Part shown: piece by piece, positions 56,201 through 62,798 of the stretch
Numbering within the stretch: position 1 is the stretch's first letter
Layout of the letters: each line of letters begins with the position of its first letter
Origin: Closterium sp. NIES-65
Lineage: Eukaryota > Streptophyta > Zygnematophyceae > Desmidiales > Closteriaceae
Assembly (NCBI GenBank): GCA_948144175.1
Contig: CANXME010002317.1
Location: 372,001-436,000 of the forward strand
DNA: 64,000 bases
Direction of reading: 5' to 3'
Translations under genes and position numbers: made by a program
Notes under the pieces: generated by a model
What the model was told of the DNA's origin: nothing
Database searches by the model: none
The model's input: only the letters and a program-made list of their open reading frames with translations

Positions 56201-59166
56201 AGATGCAGTGCGGTGGCCGACGCCTCGTGCTGCCTGGGGGCGCAATGGGGAAGGGTGGATGGGGGGTGGCAAGGGGAATGGGCCAAGAGGAACAGGCAGT
56301 GGGGCGAACAGGCAGTGGGGCGAACAGGCAGTGGGGCGAACAGGCAGTGGGGCGGGCAGGCAGTGGGGCGAACAGGCAGTGGGGCGAGCAGGCAGTGGGG
56401 CGAACAGGCAGTGGGGCGAGCAGGCAGTGGGGCGAACAGGCAGTGGGGCGAACAGGCAGTGGGGCGAACAGGCAGTGGGGCGAACAGGCAGTGGGGCGAA
56501 CAGGCAGTGGGGCGAACAGGCAGTGGGGCGAACAGGCAGGCAAGCAGCACAATCACCCAGGGTGCTCTGCCAGCGGCGGCGGCAGCAGCAGTGGCAAGTA
56601 CATTCAAATGACACATGCACCTGCCCGCCGCCGTCGCTGCGGACACAAGAGCGCTCATAGTGCAGGGAAACCAACAAGGTGTACAGAGACGATTTCGAGA
56701 CGTCTCAAAAATCATGCGGTGCGGTAACCCAGTTACGCAGGATCCTGCAGAACGCAGCATGGTGATGATGAGGAAGCAGCACGGTGATGAGGAACATACT
56801 TGACTCGGGGAAGTTGGAATGGGGGGAAAGGAGGAAGCGGTGAAGACGAAATGGGAGGGAGGGGGGGGAGCGGGGAACAAGAAACGGGAAAACGGGAGAA
56901 GCAAGGGACAAGGAGTGAGGGGAATGGGGAAGCTGGGAAGATGGACATGGGCGGCAAGGGAAGATGGACATGGGCGGCAAGGGAAGGGTGAGTAATGCAC
57001 TCACTGCAGCAGCAGTGAGGGACGAGTGAGTGATGCACTCACTGCAGCAGCAGTGAGGGACGAGTGAGTGATGCACTCACTGCAGCAGCAGTGAGGGACG
57101 AGTGAGTGATGCACTCACTGCAGCAGCAGTGAGGGACGAGTGAGTGATGCACTCACTGCAGCAGCAGTGAGGGACGAGTGAGTGATGCACTCACTGCAGC
57201 AGCAGTGAGGGACGAGTGAGTGATGCACTCACTGCAGCAGCAGTGAGGGACGAGTGAGTGATGCACTCACTGCAGCAGCAGTGAGGGACGAGTGAGTGAT
57301 GCACTCACTGCAGCAGCAGTGAGGGACGAGTGAGTGATGCACTCACTGCAGCAGGTGGATGGCTTGCTTGCGCTTCATCTTCTTCTCCCTCTCCTCCTGC
57401 CATGCACGCACGCGCCCCATGCCCAACATGCACCCCATGCCCCCCATGCCCCCCATGCCATGCCACCCATGCATCGCACCCCACCCATGAGATGAGAGTG
57501 GAAAGGGGGGGAAACCAAGGGCAGGGTAGGGGAGGAACGAAGGTGCAGGGAGGTAGGGGAAACACAGTGAGAGGGACGAGGATGTGGTAAATAGAGCATT
57601 CCTAAATGAACGGAATGGCTGCATGCACCATTCCTCACCACCCCTCTCACCACCCCTCTCACCACCCCTCTCACCACCCCTCTCACCACCCCTCTCACCA
57701 CCCCTCTCACCACCCCTCTCACCACCCCTCACCAGCCATCACCTGCAGCTGCTGCACCTCGCGCCTCTCTCACACACATTCTCACCACTTCCTCTCCCCC
57801 ACCTCTCAAACCAACCAACCCACTTTCCCCCAACAGCACGTTGACAATTACAAACCCATCTCCTCCACCCCGACCCCCAGCCCCAGCCCCCTACCTTCCC
57901 CCCAACCTTCCCCTCCCCCTTCCCCCTCCCCCCTCCCCCCTCCCCTTCACCTTCCCCCCCCAAGCCCCCCCCTCCCCTTTCCTTTTTCCTCCCCCACAAA
58001 TTGTCACCTGGATGCGGCGCAGCTTGCGCTGCACGCGCTTGCTGTTGCGCCGCTTCTTGCGGTCGTCCACCAGCTCCAGCTCATCGTTGTCCAGCGCCAC
58101 GTCAGCAGCCACGTCAGCGCCGGATGCCAGCTCAGCTTCGACCCCGTCCACTCGCTGCGGGAGAAATGCAGAAAGGCAACCGTGATATGCAAGGTGGGGC
58201 CATAGAGCTCACTCACGGAGTGCCATGCCATGCATGCATTTCACCCACAAAACCTTAGGACCAAGTGACTTTTGCATCGACTATAAAGTCACCCCGAGAG
58301 CTTTCCACTCAAAAGGTCATGGTTGTCACGAAACGACATACATTCCACTTACTCAAACTGCCCAAAACCCACCTGATAATACCTCCCCCTCCTGCAAAAG
58401 ACTTCCTCCTGCTGAAACCCCCCTGCCTGCCTAAAACCCTCCGCCTGCCAAAAAACCCTCTCCCTGCCTAAAACCCTCCGGATGTCTAAAACTCTCCGCC
58501 AGTTTCGAAACATCCGCCTGCCTAAAACCTTCCACCTGCGCAGGAGGTCCCTGGCGCGGTGCTCCTAGCAGCACTGCTGCTCCGCCCAGCGCACCTCGCA
58601 GGGCTCGTGGTAACGGCTGCCCCGCGCGCACGGCGCAGCGGGCGCGATGACGAGCGCGTTGCTGCCGCCGCCGTCATCCCCCACCGCGCTGCCGTCCTCC
58701 CCGCCCAGCGGCAGCGGCGGATTGCCTTCGTGGGCCCCGCGCCTGCCGTGTACGCGGAGATAGCGGATGCGCGCGGAACGGGAAGGGGGAGCCGGGGGGT
58801 TGGGGGTTGGGGGGAGAGGGTGGGGGGAGGGAGAGACGAGGAGGTGTGGGAGGAGGGGGGAGCGGGGAGATGGAAAGGGGATCTTAAAGAACGCGCGAGC
58901 GACGAGGAGGCGAGGGGGATGAAGAACAGCAAGGGCATTTCCTCGTCGCGCTCGCGAGGTCTACTGAAGTAAAAACTTTAAGATTTAAGGTAAGAGGCGA
59001 CCGCTGCCGCTACTGCCGTTACCGCCGCTACTGCCCTACCGCCCTACTGCCGCGGCACACGAGGCGAGCCCGCGCAACCCGCGCGCACGCGGGGCTCCGC
59101 GCTGCCGCACCTGGGTTTCCGCGTGGCGCGCTTCAGCTGCGCCTTCTTCTGCTTCGGCCGCCCCAT
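41284..59166 (-). CDS. DHX37: DHX37/Dhr1-type DEAH-box RNA helicase, 11 exons (plant DEAH13)
   Basis: Nucleolar ATP-dependent RNA helicase; in yeast and animals this family releases U3 snoRNA from pre-ribosomes during small-subunit assembly. Exons (minus): 59,166-59,111; 58,742-58,595; 58,154-58,008; 57,396-57,347; 56,233-56,173; 55,059-54,106; 53,496-53,344; 53,117-52,926; 45,702-44,493; 43,914-43,646; 43,317-41,284. All phases agree, giving 1757 residues. Motifs: [10 protein letters not shown] (about 460), Ia TQPRRVA (494), II DEAH (563), III SAT (612), LVFLTGQ (680), [25 protein letters not shown] (1027), then the HA2/OB region ([19 protein letters not shown]) and C-terminal LLHPRSATF. It is longer than animal and plant relatives (about 1150-1250) because of acidic and Gly-rich inserts. 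Exon 8 ends at a GC donor. Exons 1-5 are short and less certain than 6-11. Confidence 0.93.
43600..43645 (-). repeat. Second copy of the exon-10 donor (echo)
   Basis: The exon end GGGCATTGATAAG|GTGAGAGG at 43,646 is followed 33 bases later by GGGCATTCATAAG|GTGAGGCG. The adjoining intron also has tandem words CATACCCTCATGCC. Confidence 0.75.
44243..44345. repeat. Perfect 50-bp inverted repeat with 3-base loop
   Basis: Bases 44,243-44,292 are the exact reverse complement of 44,296-44,345; the loop is AAC. It lies in intron 9 at the far end of the donor minisatellite, and its arms contain diverged units of that minisatellite (TATCAGATTATTGCAACAGA). Confidence 0.92.
44338..44492 (-). repeat. 18-bp minisatellite made of exon-9 donor copies
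   Basis: About eight units of ATCAGGTGATTGCAACAG (minus) start exactly at the exon-9 splice site, CCATCCCAG|GTGATTGCAACA. Each unit recreates CAG|GTGATT. Confidence 0.85.
44735..44820 (-). repeat. 18-bp coding repeat in exon 9
   Basis: About five in-frame copies of GGCGAGGGTGGGGAGAAA, coding GEGGEK, in the acidic insert between LVFLTGQ and motif V of the helicase. Confidence 0.8.
45790..46380 (-). repeat. Array of four decayed copies of the exon-9 start (acceptor echoes)
   Basis: The true exon starts at 45,702 ([28 protein letters not shown]...[16 protein letters not shown]). Upstream copies begin at about 45,918 ([17 protein letters not shown], still in frame through motif III), 46,086 ([10 protein letters not shown], shifted), 46,256 ([20 protein letters not shown]) and about 46,375 ([20 protein letters not shown]). 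Each retains an acceptor-like CAG or AG. Decay increases with distance from the exon. Confidence 0.88.
46545..47045 (+). pseudogene. Left arm: coiled-coil gene fragment
   Basis: Two overlapping frames (46,542-46,844 and 46,771-46,989) encode Glu/Lys/Leu-rich heptad-like sequence. A one-base shift near 46,775 separates them. The source gene was not recognised. A 15-bp-stem hairpin (TACTTTAGCATGGAT) sits at 46,979-47,042. Confidence 0.55.
46900..47045 (+). repeat. 146-bp direct repeat flanking Copia E, left copy
   Basis: Appears identical to 51,515-51,660. Copia E is bracketed by these, not by a normal 5-bp target duplication. Confidence 0.9.
47053..47511 (-). repeat. Copia E 3' LTR
   Basis: 459 bp, identical by eye to 51,053-51,511. 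Confidence 0.9.
47563..51000 (-). CDS. Copia E gag-integrase-RT polyprotein without protease (1145 residues)
   Basis: Start at [20 protein letters not shown]; an upstream in-frame start would reach into the primer region and is less likely. Gag (about 1-245, ends [14 protein letters not shown]) runs directly into the integrase core ([51 protein letters not shown]). The zinc knuckle, Asp-Ser-Gly protease and HHCC pre-integrase block that normally lie between are absent. A Ser/Pro-rich linker follows, then RT (YVDDLIIL) and RNase H ([11 protein letters not shown]), ending LLGLTHVSS. There are no stops or shifts. It could not process itself and would need protease from a partner element. Confidence 0.88.
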   Translation of the reverse strand: MAQVETPLGRHTLPILEPDGSNFIPWKKKICYIFIVLGLISLLGDPKVASRPSISSSTTSGGETTEGNSGAAPKTAHSIASLPDEEKEEHAYYLLMSAVHPQLSLTLAQANTTKDMWGCIMARFDCMGNHAQVALLRDLITTRMDPTTSLRSYFDRVGNLTHQLKSAGFELPSWVVVISIILNLPDSFKTLTETICTVKDIKSMTVEYLQSRLLDADWERSQSGTSRNMEGAYNLNSTAPLQLTHSDIAGPLSYGTTIGGARYLLTFIDDYSRHITVYLLRHRSEALSCFKAYVTRVHNMHSPHTIKTFRSDGALEFTSKAFTSFLTARGIARHLSTPYTPEQNGVAERANRTLLEMVRSMLHDAHMDKGWWGEAALTAAYLRNHAISRGGSTSKTPMELWTGARPDVSHLRIFGSPVSVLIPSQRRSKLDDRSTAGIMVGYGHLDGTKAYRIYIPSQHRVILSRDVIFMEPSTPPSDDSRDPPSSSPPTSSSLPPPTHPSSLDPISPPSPSPTIPSSTNPHPQSPNLPAPATSSPPPLFSNLPLPSTPQDFHLPSFSPPSSPPPPHCTTRSSPPSPSALPDPSLFSFLKVLPSPSEPIDFTLPPLSNTSANAALHHHYEPQTIHEARTGPDAAEWIKAADAELAALHANDTYSIVPRPPKCKPIPCKWIFKVKENADGSIERRKARLVVKGFKQRDGVDFHDTFAPTVRFATLRLFLTIAAAFNLDVHQLDISNAFLNGTLDEILYMMQPPGYDLPAVHGVEQVCLLHKPLYGLKQAPRCWYRKLREELAAFHLFAARADPGLFIAPPHSPYRPTAASFFMLLVYVDDLIILSSSSSLLASFKHALSSRFKLRDLGPLSYYLGFHITRDRTSRTLHLHQSKFITSILDTYSFSPLNPAATPMDTKFQPPVTSSPHSSSFPYTSFVGSIMYAMVGTRPDLAYSAGVLARHLHDWSTPHVSAAKRIARYLKGTTSLGLLLGGIPDTLELHGWCDASWGPEGELRRSVTCYLFFLGPSLISWQSKRQAVVATSSCEAEYYSLGAAVHEALWLRSLLTAVGLPPTGPTRISCDNNSAIILAKDDGVFHPKAKHIDIKHHFIRDHVADHSITLHYVPTQDNLADIGTKPLPRDPFLRIRGLLGLTHVSS
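51053..51511 (-). repeat. Copia E 5' LTR
   Basis: 459 bp. Followed on the minus strand by the primer-site variant. Confidence 0.9.
51515..51660 (+). repeat. 146-bp direct repeat flanking Copia E, right copy
   Basis: Same as 46,900-47,045. It runs AAGCTGGTAGAG to CTAAAGTAAC, then leads into the spacer and inverted right arm. Confidence 0.9.
51661..52065 (-). pseudogene. Right arm: inverted copy of the coiled-coil fragment
   Basis: Minus-strand frames 52,063-51,845 ([20 protein letters not shown]) and 51,869-51,675 ([18 protein letters not shown]) match the left arm with scattered substitutions and an extra change around 51,885-51,920. Confidence 0.6.
52155..52545. repeat. CGAACAC-rich palindromic element inside a GGGCATACA minisatellite
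   Basis: GGGCATACAGGGCCATACAG-type units flank both sides (52,160-52,200 and 52,492-52,545). Between them are many CGAACAC/GTGTTCG words, including a perfect 32-bp palindrome at about 52,206-52,237 (arms of 16, GGGGCGAACACGAACA). This looks like a small non-coding transposon (hAT-like termini are possible), but target duplications were not fixed. Confidence 0.5.
52690..52890 (-). repeat. Two echoes of the exon-8 end (GC donor)
   Basis: The true exon ends [10 protein letters not shown] at 52,926 (CTCCGCCAG|GCACGT). Copies lie at about 52,850-52,890 ([19 protein letters not shown] intact) and 52,692-52,735 ([20 protein letters not shown]). The farther copy is more diverged. Confidence 0.85.
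53565..53860 (-). repeat. Two echoes of exon 7
   Basis: Exon 7 (53,496-53,344) starts [21 protein letters not shown] copy at 53,669-53,567 reads [20 protein letters not shown] then [14 protein letters not shown]. It has an intact acceptor (CCCCAG) and runs into GTGAGT, but is 103 bp, so inclusion would shift the frame, and motif Ia is changed from PRR to ARR. A third copy near 53,855-53,805 is reduced to [13 protein letters not shown]. Confidence 0.88.
53968..54022 (-). repeat. Echo of the exon-6 end (Walker A region)
   Basis: Exon 6 ends [20 protein letters not shown] at 54,106. A copy 84-138 bp downstream reads [21 protein letters not shown]. The Walker A Lys is Arg. Confidence 0.82.
55125..55470 (-). 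repeat. Echoes of the exon-6 start with a 21-bp minisatellite
   Basis: Exon 6 starts [20 protein letters not shown] at 55,059. A copy reads SGSSKQ, then about eight tandem KQMVQRA units (CAAGCAGATGGTGCAGCGCG plus C, 21 bp; 55,150-55,335), then [12 protein letters not shown] third remnant near 55,440-55,465 has only the AGLTP region. So the second echo itself expanded into a minisatellite. Confidence 0.85.
55540..55680. repeat. GGGTAAGGGAAGGA repeat
   Basis: Tandem units of about 14 bp, alternating GGAGGGTAAGGGAA and GGCGGGTAGGGGAA. Intronic. Confidence 0.75.
55875..56112. repeat. 11-bp minisatellite CTTGCCCTCCC
   Basis: About 21 units in intron 5 of the helicase gene. It gives long 11-residue periodic frames that are not genes. 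Confidence 0.9.
56290..56548. repeat. 16-bp minisatellite GGCAGTGGGGCGAACA
   Basis: About 15 units in intron 4, close to exon 5; a few units have GAGCA or GGGCA. Long periodic frames on both strands are artefacts. Confidence 0.9.
56988..57346 (-). repeat. 38-bp minisatellite made of exon-4 donor copies
   Basis: Exon 4 ends CACCTGCTGCA|GTGAGTGCATCAC at 57,347. Directly downstream, about nine units of 38 bp each contain CTGCTGCTGCA|GTGAGTGC and then ATCACTCACTCGTCCCTCA. Every unit therefore repeats the last exon bases and the complete donor. Confidence 0.9.
57630..57740. repeat. 12-bp minisatellite TCACCACCCCTC
   Basis: About nine units in intron 3. On the minus strand each has GTGAGA. It starts next to CAGCTGCAG|GTGATGG, which may be a lost exon edge or another echo of exon 4. 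Confidence 0.8.
58420..58560. repeat. Degenerate CCTGCCTAAAACCCTCCG repeat
   Basis: Roughly six 18-20-bp units in intron 2, just downstream of exon 2. Confidence 0.6.
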
Positions 59167-60122
59167 GCCGCCCGCCTCGTCTGCTCAACTGCTGCCGGCT
59201 GACTGCTGGCGGCTCCTGGACGATCGACAAGGTGTGGCGTGAAGCACGCTCTTGGAGTTGCAGATGGGGAGGTCGCGAGTAGGCATAGGTGGTTGTAAGT
59301 GGGGTTCAACGAGGTTCAACCTAGAGGGGAATATAAACCAGTCTGATCTACTCACTGTTTTACTGAATCTTTAGAAAACCTATTACCTGTTACGGGTGCA
59401 ATAAAACGAGGTAGCGAGAATTGCTCGGAGTACTAAGTATGAGTGAAGGCATGAGCGAATACTTAGGGCGCGTAACCATTTTGCATTTTTAGATTTTGAC
59501 GTACCGTCCGATTATATGGAATCGGACTGTACGTTTATAACAAAACGGACTGTCCGATTTGAATGTTTGCAACTTCGGACTGTCCGAAGGCAGATGTGAC
59601 ACTTTTTCCACATGCTAGGGTTTCGCGATGGTTTTCCCTTCGCCATCTCAAATGTACATCAGTAACGCCAGTCACAAACCATCGCAATTTTCGCCAGTTG
59701 AGTTCAGCGCTTCGGACAAACATAGGAAATGTCAAACAAACACAAAGGCCGTCCAAACCAAGCCCATTCAATGTCAGAAGGACCAGGTATCTGGGACTCT
59801 TGTGTTTCGGGAACATCTGTGGCAGGAGTGGTAGTATTGATAAAGCCCGGTTGCGGGGAGTTAGGAGTGGTGTTGTCAGACTGGGTGTTCTGGGCGTAGC
59901 TAGAGGGATCCATTGTGCAGAGAAGTGAGTAGTGATGAGTAGTGGGTCAATGTCGTGGCTTCTTGTATTGTAATATGGCTAGTTGTGATTGGTCAATGTC
60001 AATCTTTGCATCCGAGTCGCATTTTTTCATGTTTTGGCGAGGCGGTCCGCTAAAATTCAATTTCGCCCGCCAATCGCGTGCGCGGACAGGCGGACAGTCC
60101 GTTTGTGATTCAGACAGTCCGA
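59167..60122. other. Helicase upstream region with a CGGACTGTCCG-rich element
   Basis: The first 300 bp should hold the helicase promoter; no clear TATA box was found. Bases 59,500-60,120 carry several copies of the palindrome CGGACTGTCCG, at 59,525-59,590 and 60,090-60,122, possibly the ends of a non-coding transposon. A minus frame from 59,913 (MDPSSYAQNTQSDNTTPNSP) between them is unassigned. Confidence 0.45.
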
Positions 60123-60800
60123 TGTCAGAGTTTCGTGTCAAAACATTATAGCTTATACATTTGTGTAGGCTGTAGTGGGGTAGCCCACAAGGGGTACAAC
60201 CCAATTAGGGTTAGTATTTGTAACCAACTCTTTCATAGTTTAATCATTCTCGTTTCTCATCATGGTATCGACCAAGTTCCCGAGTGGGAATGCTGCCTAG
60301 GGCCCACCACGATTTTTTTCTCCCTGCCCGGAGCGCGCTTCACTCCTACCCGAGTCGCGTTTCGTGTGCCCTACCTACCATCGAGCCGCCCTTAGTGGCC
60401 CCTTTGGCCGCCCTTACGGCCCCTCGCGCCGCCCTCTAAGGCCCCTCGCGCCGCCCTTACGGCCCCGCCTAGGCCCCTTACGACCCCTCCGCGGCACCGT
60501 CTAGGCCCCTTGCGGCCCCGTCTAGACCACTCCGCGGCCCCGTCTCGCCCCTTACGGCCCCGCCTAGGCCCCTTACGGCCCCTCCGCGGCCCCGTCTAGG
60601 CCCCTCCGCGGCCCCGTCTAGGTCCCTCCACGACCCCGTCTGGCTCCTTGCGGCTCCGTTTCAGCCCCTCTGCGGCCCCGCTTAGGCTCCTCTACGGCCC
60701 CGTCTGGCCCCTTTACGGCCCCGTTCAGGCCCCTTCGCGGCCCCGTCTCGCCCCTTACAGCCCCGTTTAGGCCCCTCCTCGGCCCCGTCTAGGCCCCTTT

Positions 60801-62276
60801 TGAGAAAAATAAGAACGAGAATGAATGAAGTATGAAAGAGTTGGGTACAAGTACTAACCCTAATTGGGTTGTACCCAATATAGGCTACCCCACTACAGCC
60901 TACACAAAAGCATAAGCTATAATGTTCTGACACACCCCCATAGGCAAAGTGGGGGAGTACAAGCGGTCACAAGACCAGTCAAGCAAAGCAAAGCAAAGCA
61001 AGCTCAGGGTGGATCACAAAGTCACCACACATTCCGAGCACAAGTTCAAGGCCACAAGGCCAGTTCACATGCATGAGTACATATATATAGAAAGCTAGAC
61101 AAGCAAGAGCAGGTGTATATATATGTAACAGTACAAGCAAGGTCAAGAGGTGAGCAAGTGAGGCAAGACAGGCACAAGACCAAGCTGAGTACAGAAGCGC
61201 CGATGATCACAAGGCGCAAGTGCCTTGGTGAAGATATCAGCAGTGTTGGCCTCAGAGGCCACGTACGCAAGACGCAACTGACCACGCTGCTGCAGCTCAC
61301 GAGCAAGGAAGTAGCGAAGAGCAATGTGCTTCGTTCTGTGCTCCAGTCTCTGCTCTCGACACAAGGCCAGCATGGCCTTGTTGTCTACGTACAGCACTGG
61401 AGGAGAACGAGGCGGCTCTCCGAGGTCAGTCAGCAGGTAGGTGAGCCAGCGAAGCTCCTGTGCAGCCATGGCCCCGGCGTAGATCTCAGCCTCACAGCTG
61501 GAGCCGAGAACAGAAGACGAGCGGGTAGCCCGCCACGAAACAGAGCCGGAACCAAGGCTGAAGGTGTAACCCTGTGACGACCGCTGCGTAGCCTGGTCGT
61601 CAGCCCAAGAAGCGTCTGCGTGCCCAGTGAGAACCACTGGACTCTGCCCTCCAAGCACAAGCCCCATGCCTGACGTACTTCACAAGTAGCGCAACACCCT
61701 CTTTGCTGTAGCCATGTGCTCCGATCTGTGTCTCCTAGGAGCAACATAGCGTGCGAGAATGCTAAGAGGGTATGCAAGGTCAGGTCGAGTGCAGGTCATC
61801 AGGTACATGACGCAGCCAACAAGCTCTGGGTACGGGCCACTCGACTCTACGGACTCATCCGAAGGCAGAGCTGAGAGCGAGTGGCGAGTAGGCAGAGGAG
61901 TGGCCTGAGGTGAGGAGTACGTGAAGCCGAAGCGCTGAAGGACCTGCTGCACCATGTGTGACTGAGTCAGGGTAATGGTGCGCCGTGCTCTGTCCCGGGT
62001 GATCTGCAAGCCAAGGTAGCTACGCAGCTGACCTTGGTCTGTGCACGTGTGTCTCTTCTGCAGCTCGGACTTCACGTGGGCGAGTCGAGCAGTGTCAGCT
62101 GTGGCAAAGACCAAGTCGTCGACGTACACGAGGATGTAGAACGGCGGCAAAGAGGTGTCGGTGCGCAGAAACAGCGACGGGTCGGCAGTAGAGGGAGCAA
62201 ACCCAAGAGCCGCAAGTGTAGTCCTCAGTGTGTCGTGCCACTCACGCGGTGCCTGGCGGAAATCGTAGACTGGCCG
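60801..62276 (-). mobile_element. 5'-truncated Copia copy inserted in the Copia F leader
   Basis: The 3' LTR (60,801-60,932, 132 bp) and the RT/RNase H part of a minus-strand copy closely related to Copia D. It begins abruptly at RPVYDFRQAPREWHD near 62,276. The frame is open to the RNase H, with a shift near 61,680 between 62,276-61,680 and 61,667-61,143. No target duplication was seen. Confidence 0.85.
61143..62276 (-). pseudogene. Copia RT/RNase H fragment (truncated)
   Basis: RT with YVDDLVFA near 62,115, QSHMVQQVLQRFGF, the shift near 61,680 (VLRYL, then MGLVLGGQSPVVLTGHADAS), and RNase H ending LPHLLTS at 61,143. Very similar to Copia D over the same part. Gag, protease and integrase are absent. 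Confidence 0.85.
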
Positions 62277-62798
62277 CCCTTCTCGGCCCCTTTCGGCCCC
62301 GGCTAGGCCCCTTTCAGCCCCGCTTAGGCCCCTTTCGGCCCCGTCTCGGCCCCTCTGCGGCCCCGCCGCCACCTACGGCCCCGCTGCCACCTGCGGCCCC
62401 ACCGCCACCTGCAGCCTCGTCACCGCCACCTACGGCCCCCTCGCCGTCACCCGCGGCCCCGTCGCCCTACCCTAGCGGCCCCATCACCGCTCCGCCGCCC
62501 AGCGACCGAGCCGCCGAGGAGCACAGCAGCCGAACCACCCGCCTACCGAGCAGCCAAGCCGCCCAGCAGCCGAGCCGCCCCGCAGCCGAGCCGCTGAGCA
62601 GCCGACCCGCCCGGCAGCCGAGCCGCCCTGCCGCCGAGCCGCCCAGCAGCCGAGCAACCCTGCAGCCGAGCCGCCCTGCCGTCGAGCCGCCGAGCCGCCA
62701 AGCCGCCCTACCGTGTAGCAGCTGCTGTTCCTACCGGTGCTCCCCGGCCCCTCCTTCCTAGGACTAGTGAGCTCACTTCCTCCTAGGCCACTGCAGTC
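62277..62798 (+). repeat. Copia F leader, second part
   Basis: CGGCCCC-rich repeats to about 62,480, then GCAGCCGAGCCGCC-type units (62,520-62,710). Non-coding. Confidence 0.65.

Noticed and set aside
55738..56727. Long plus-strand frames rich in LPSPCPP and [12 protein letters not shown]
   Set aside because: Created by 11-bp and 16-bp tandem repeats inside helicase introns.
56988..57346. Regular repeat array resembling a CRISPR array (also 44,338-44,492 and 55,150-55,335)
   Set aside because: Units are contiguous with no variable spacers, and the context is eukaryotic introns. They are minisatellites.
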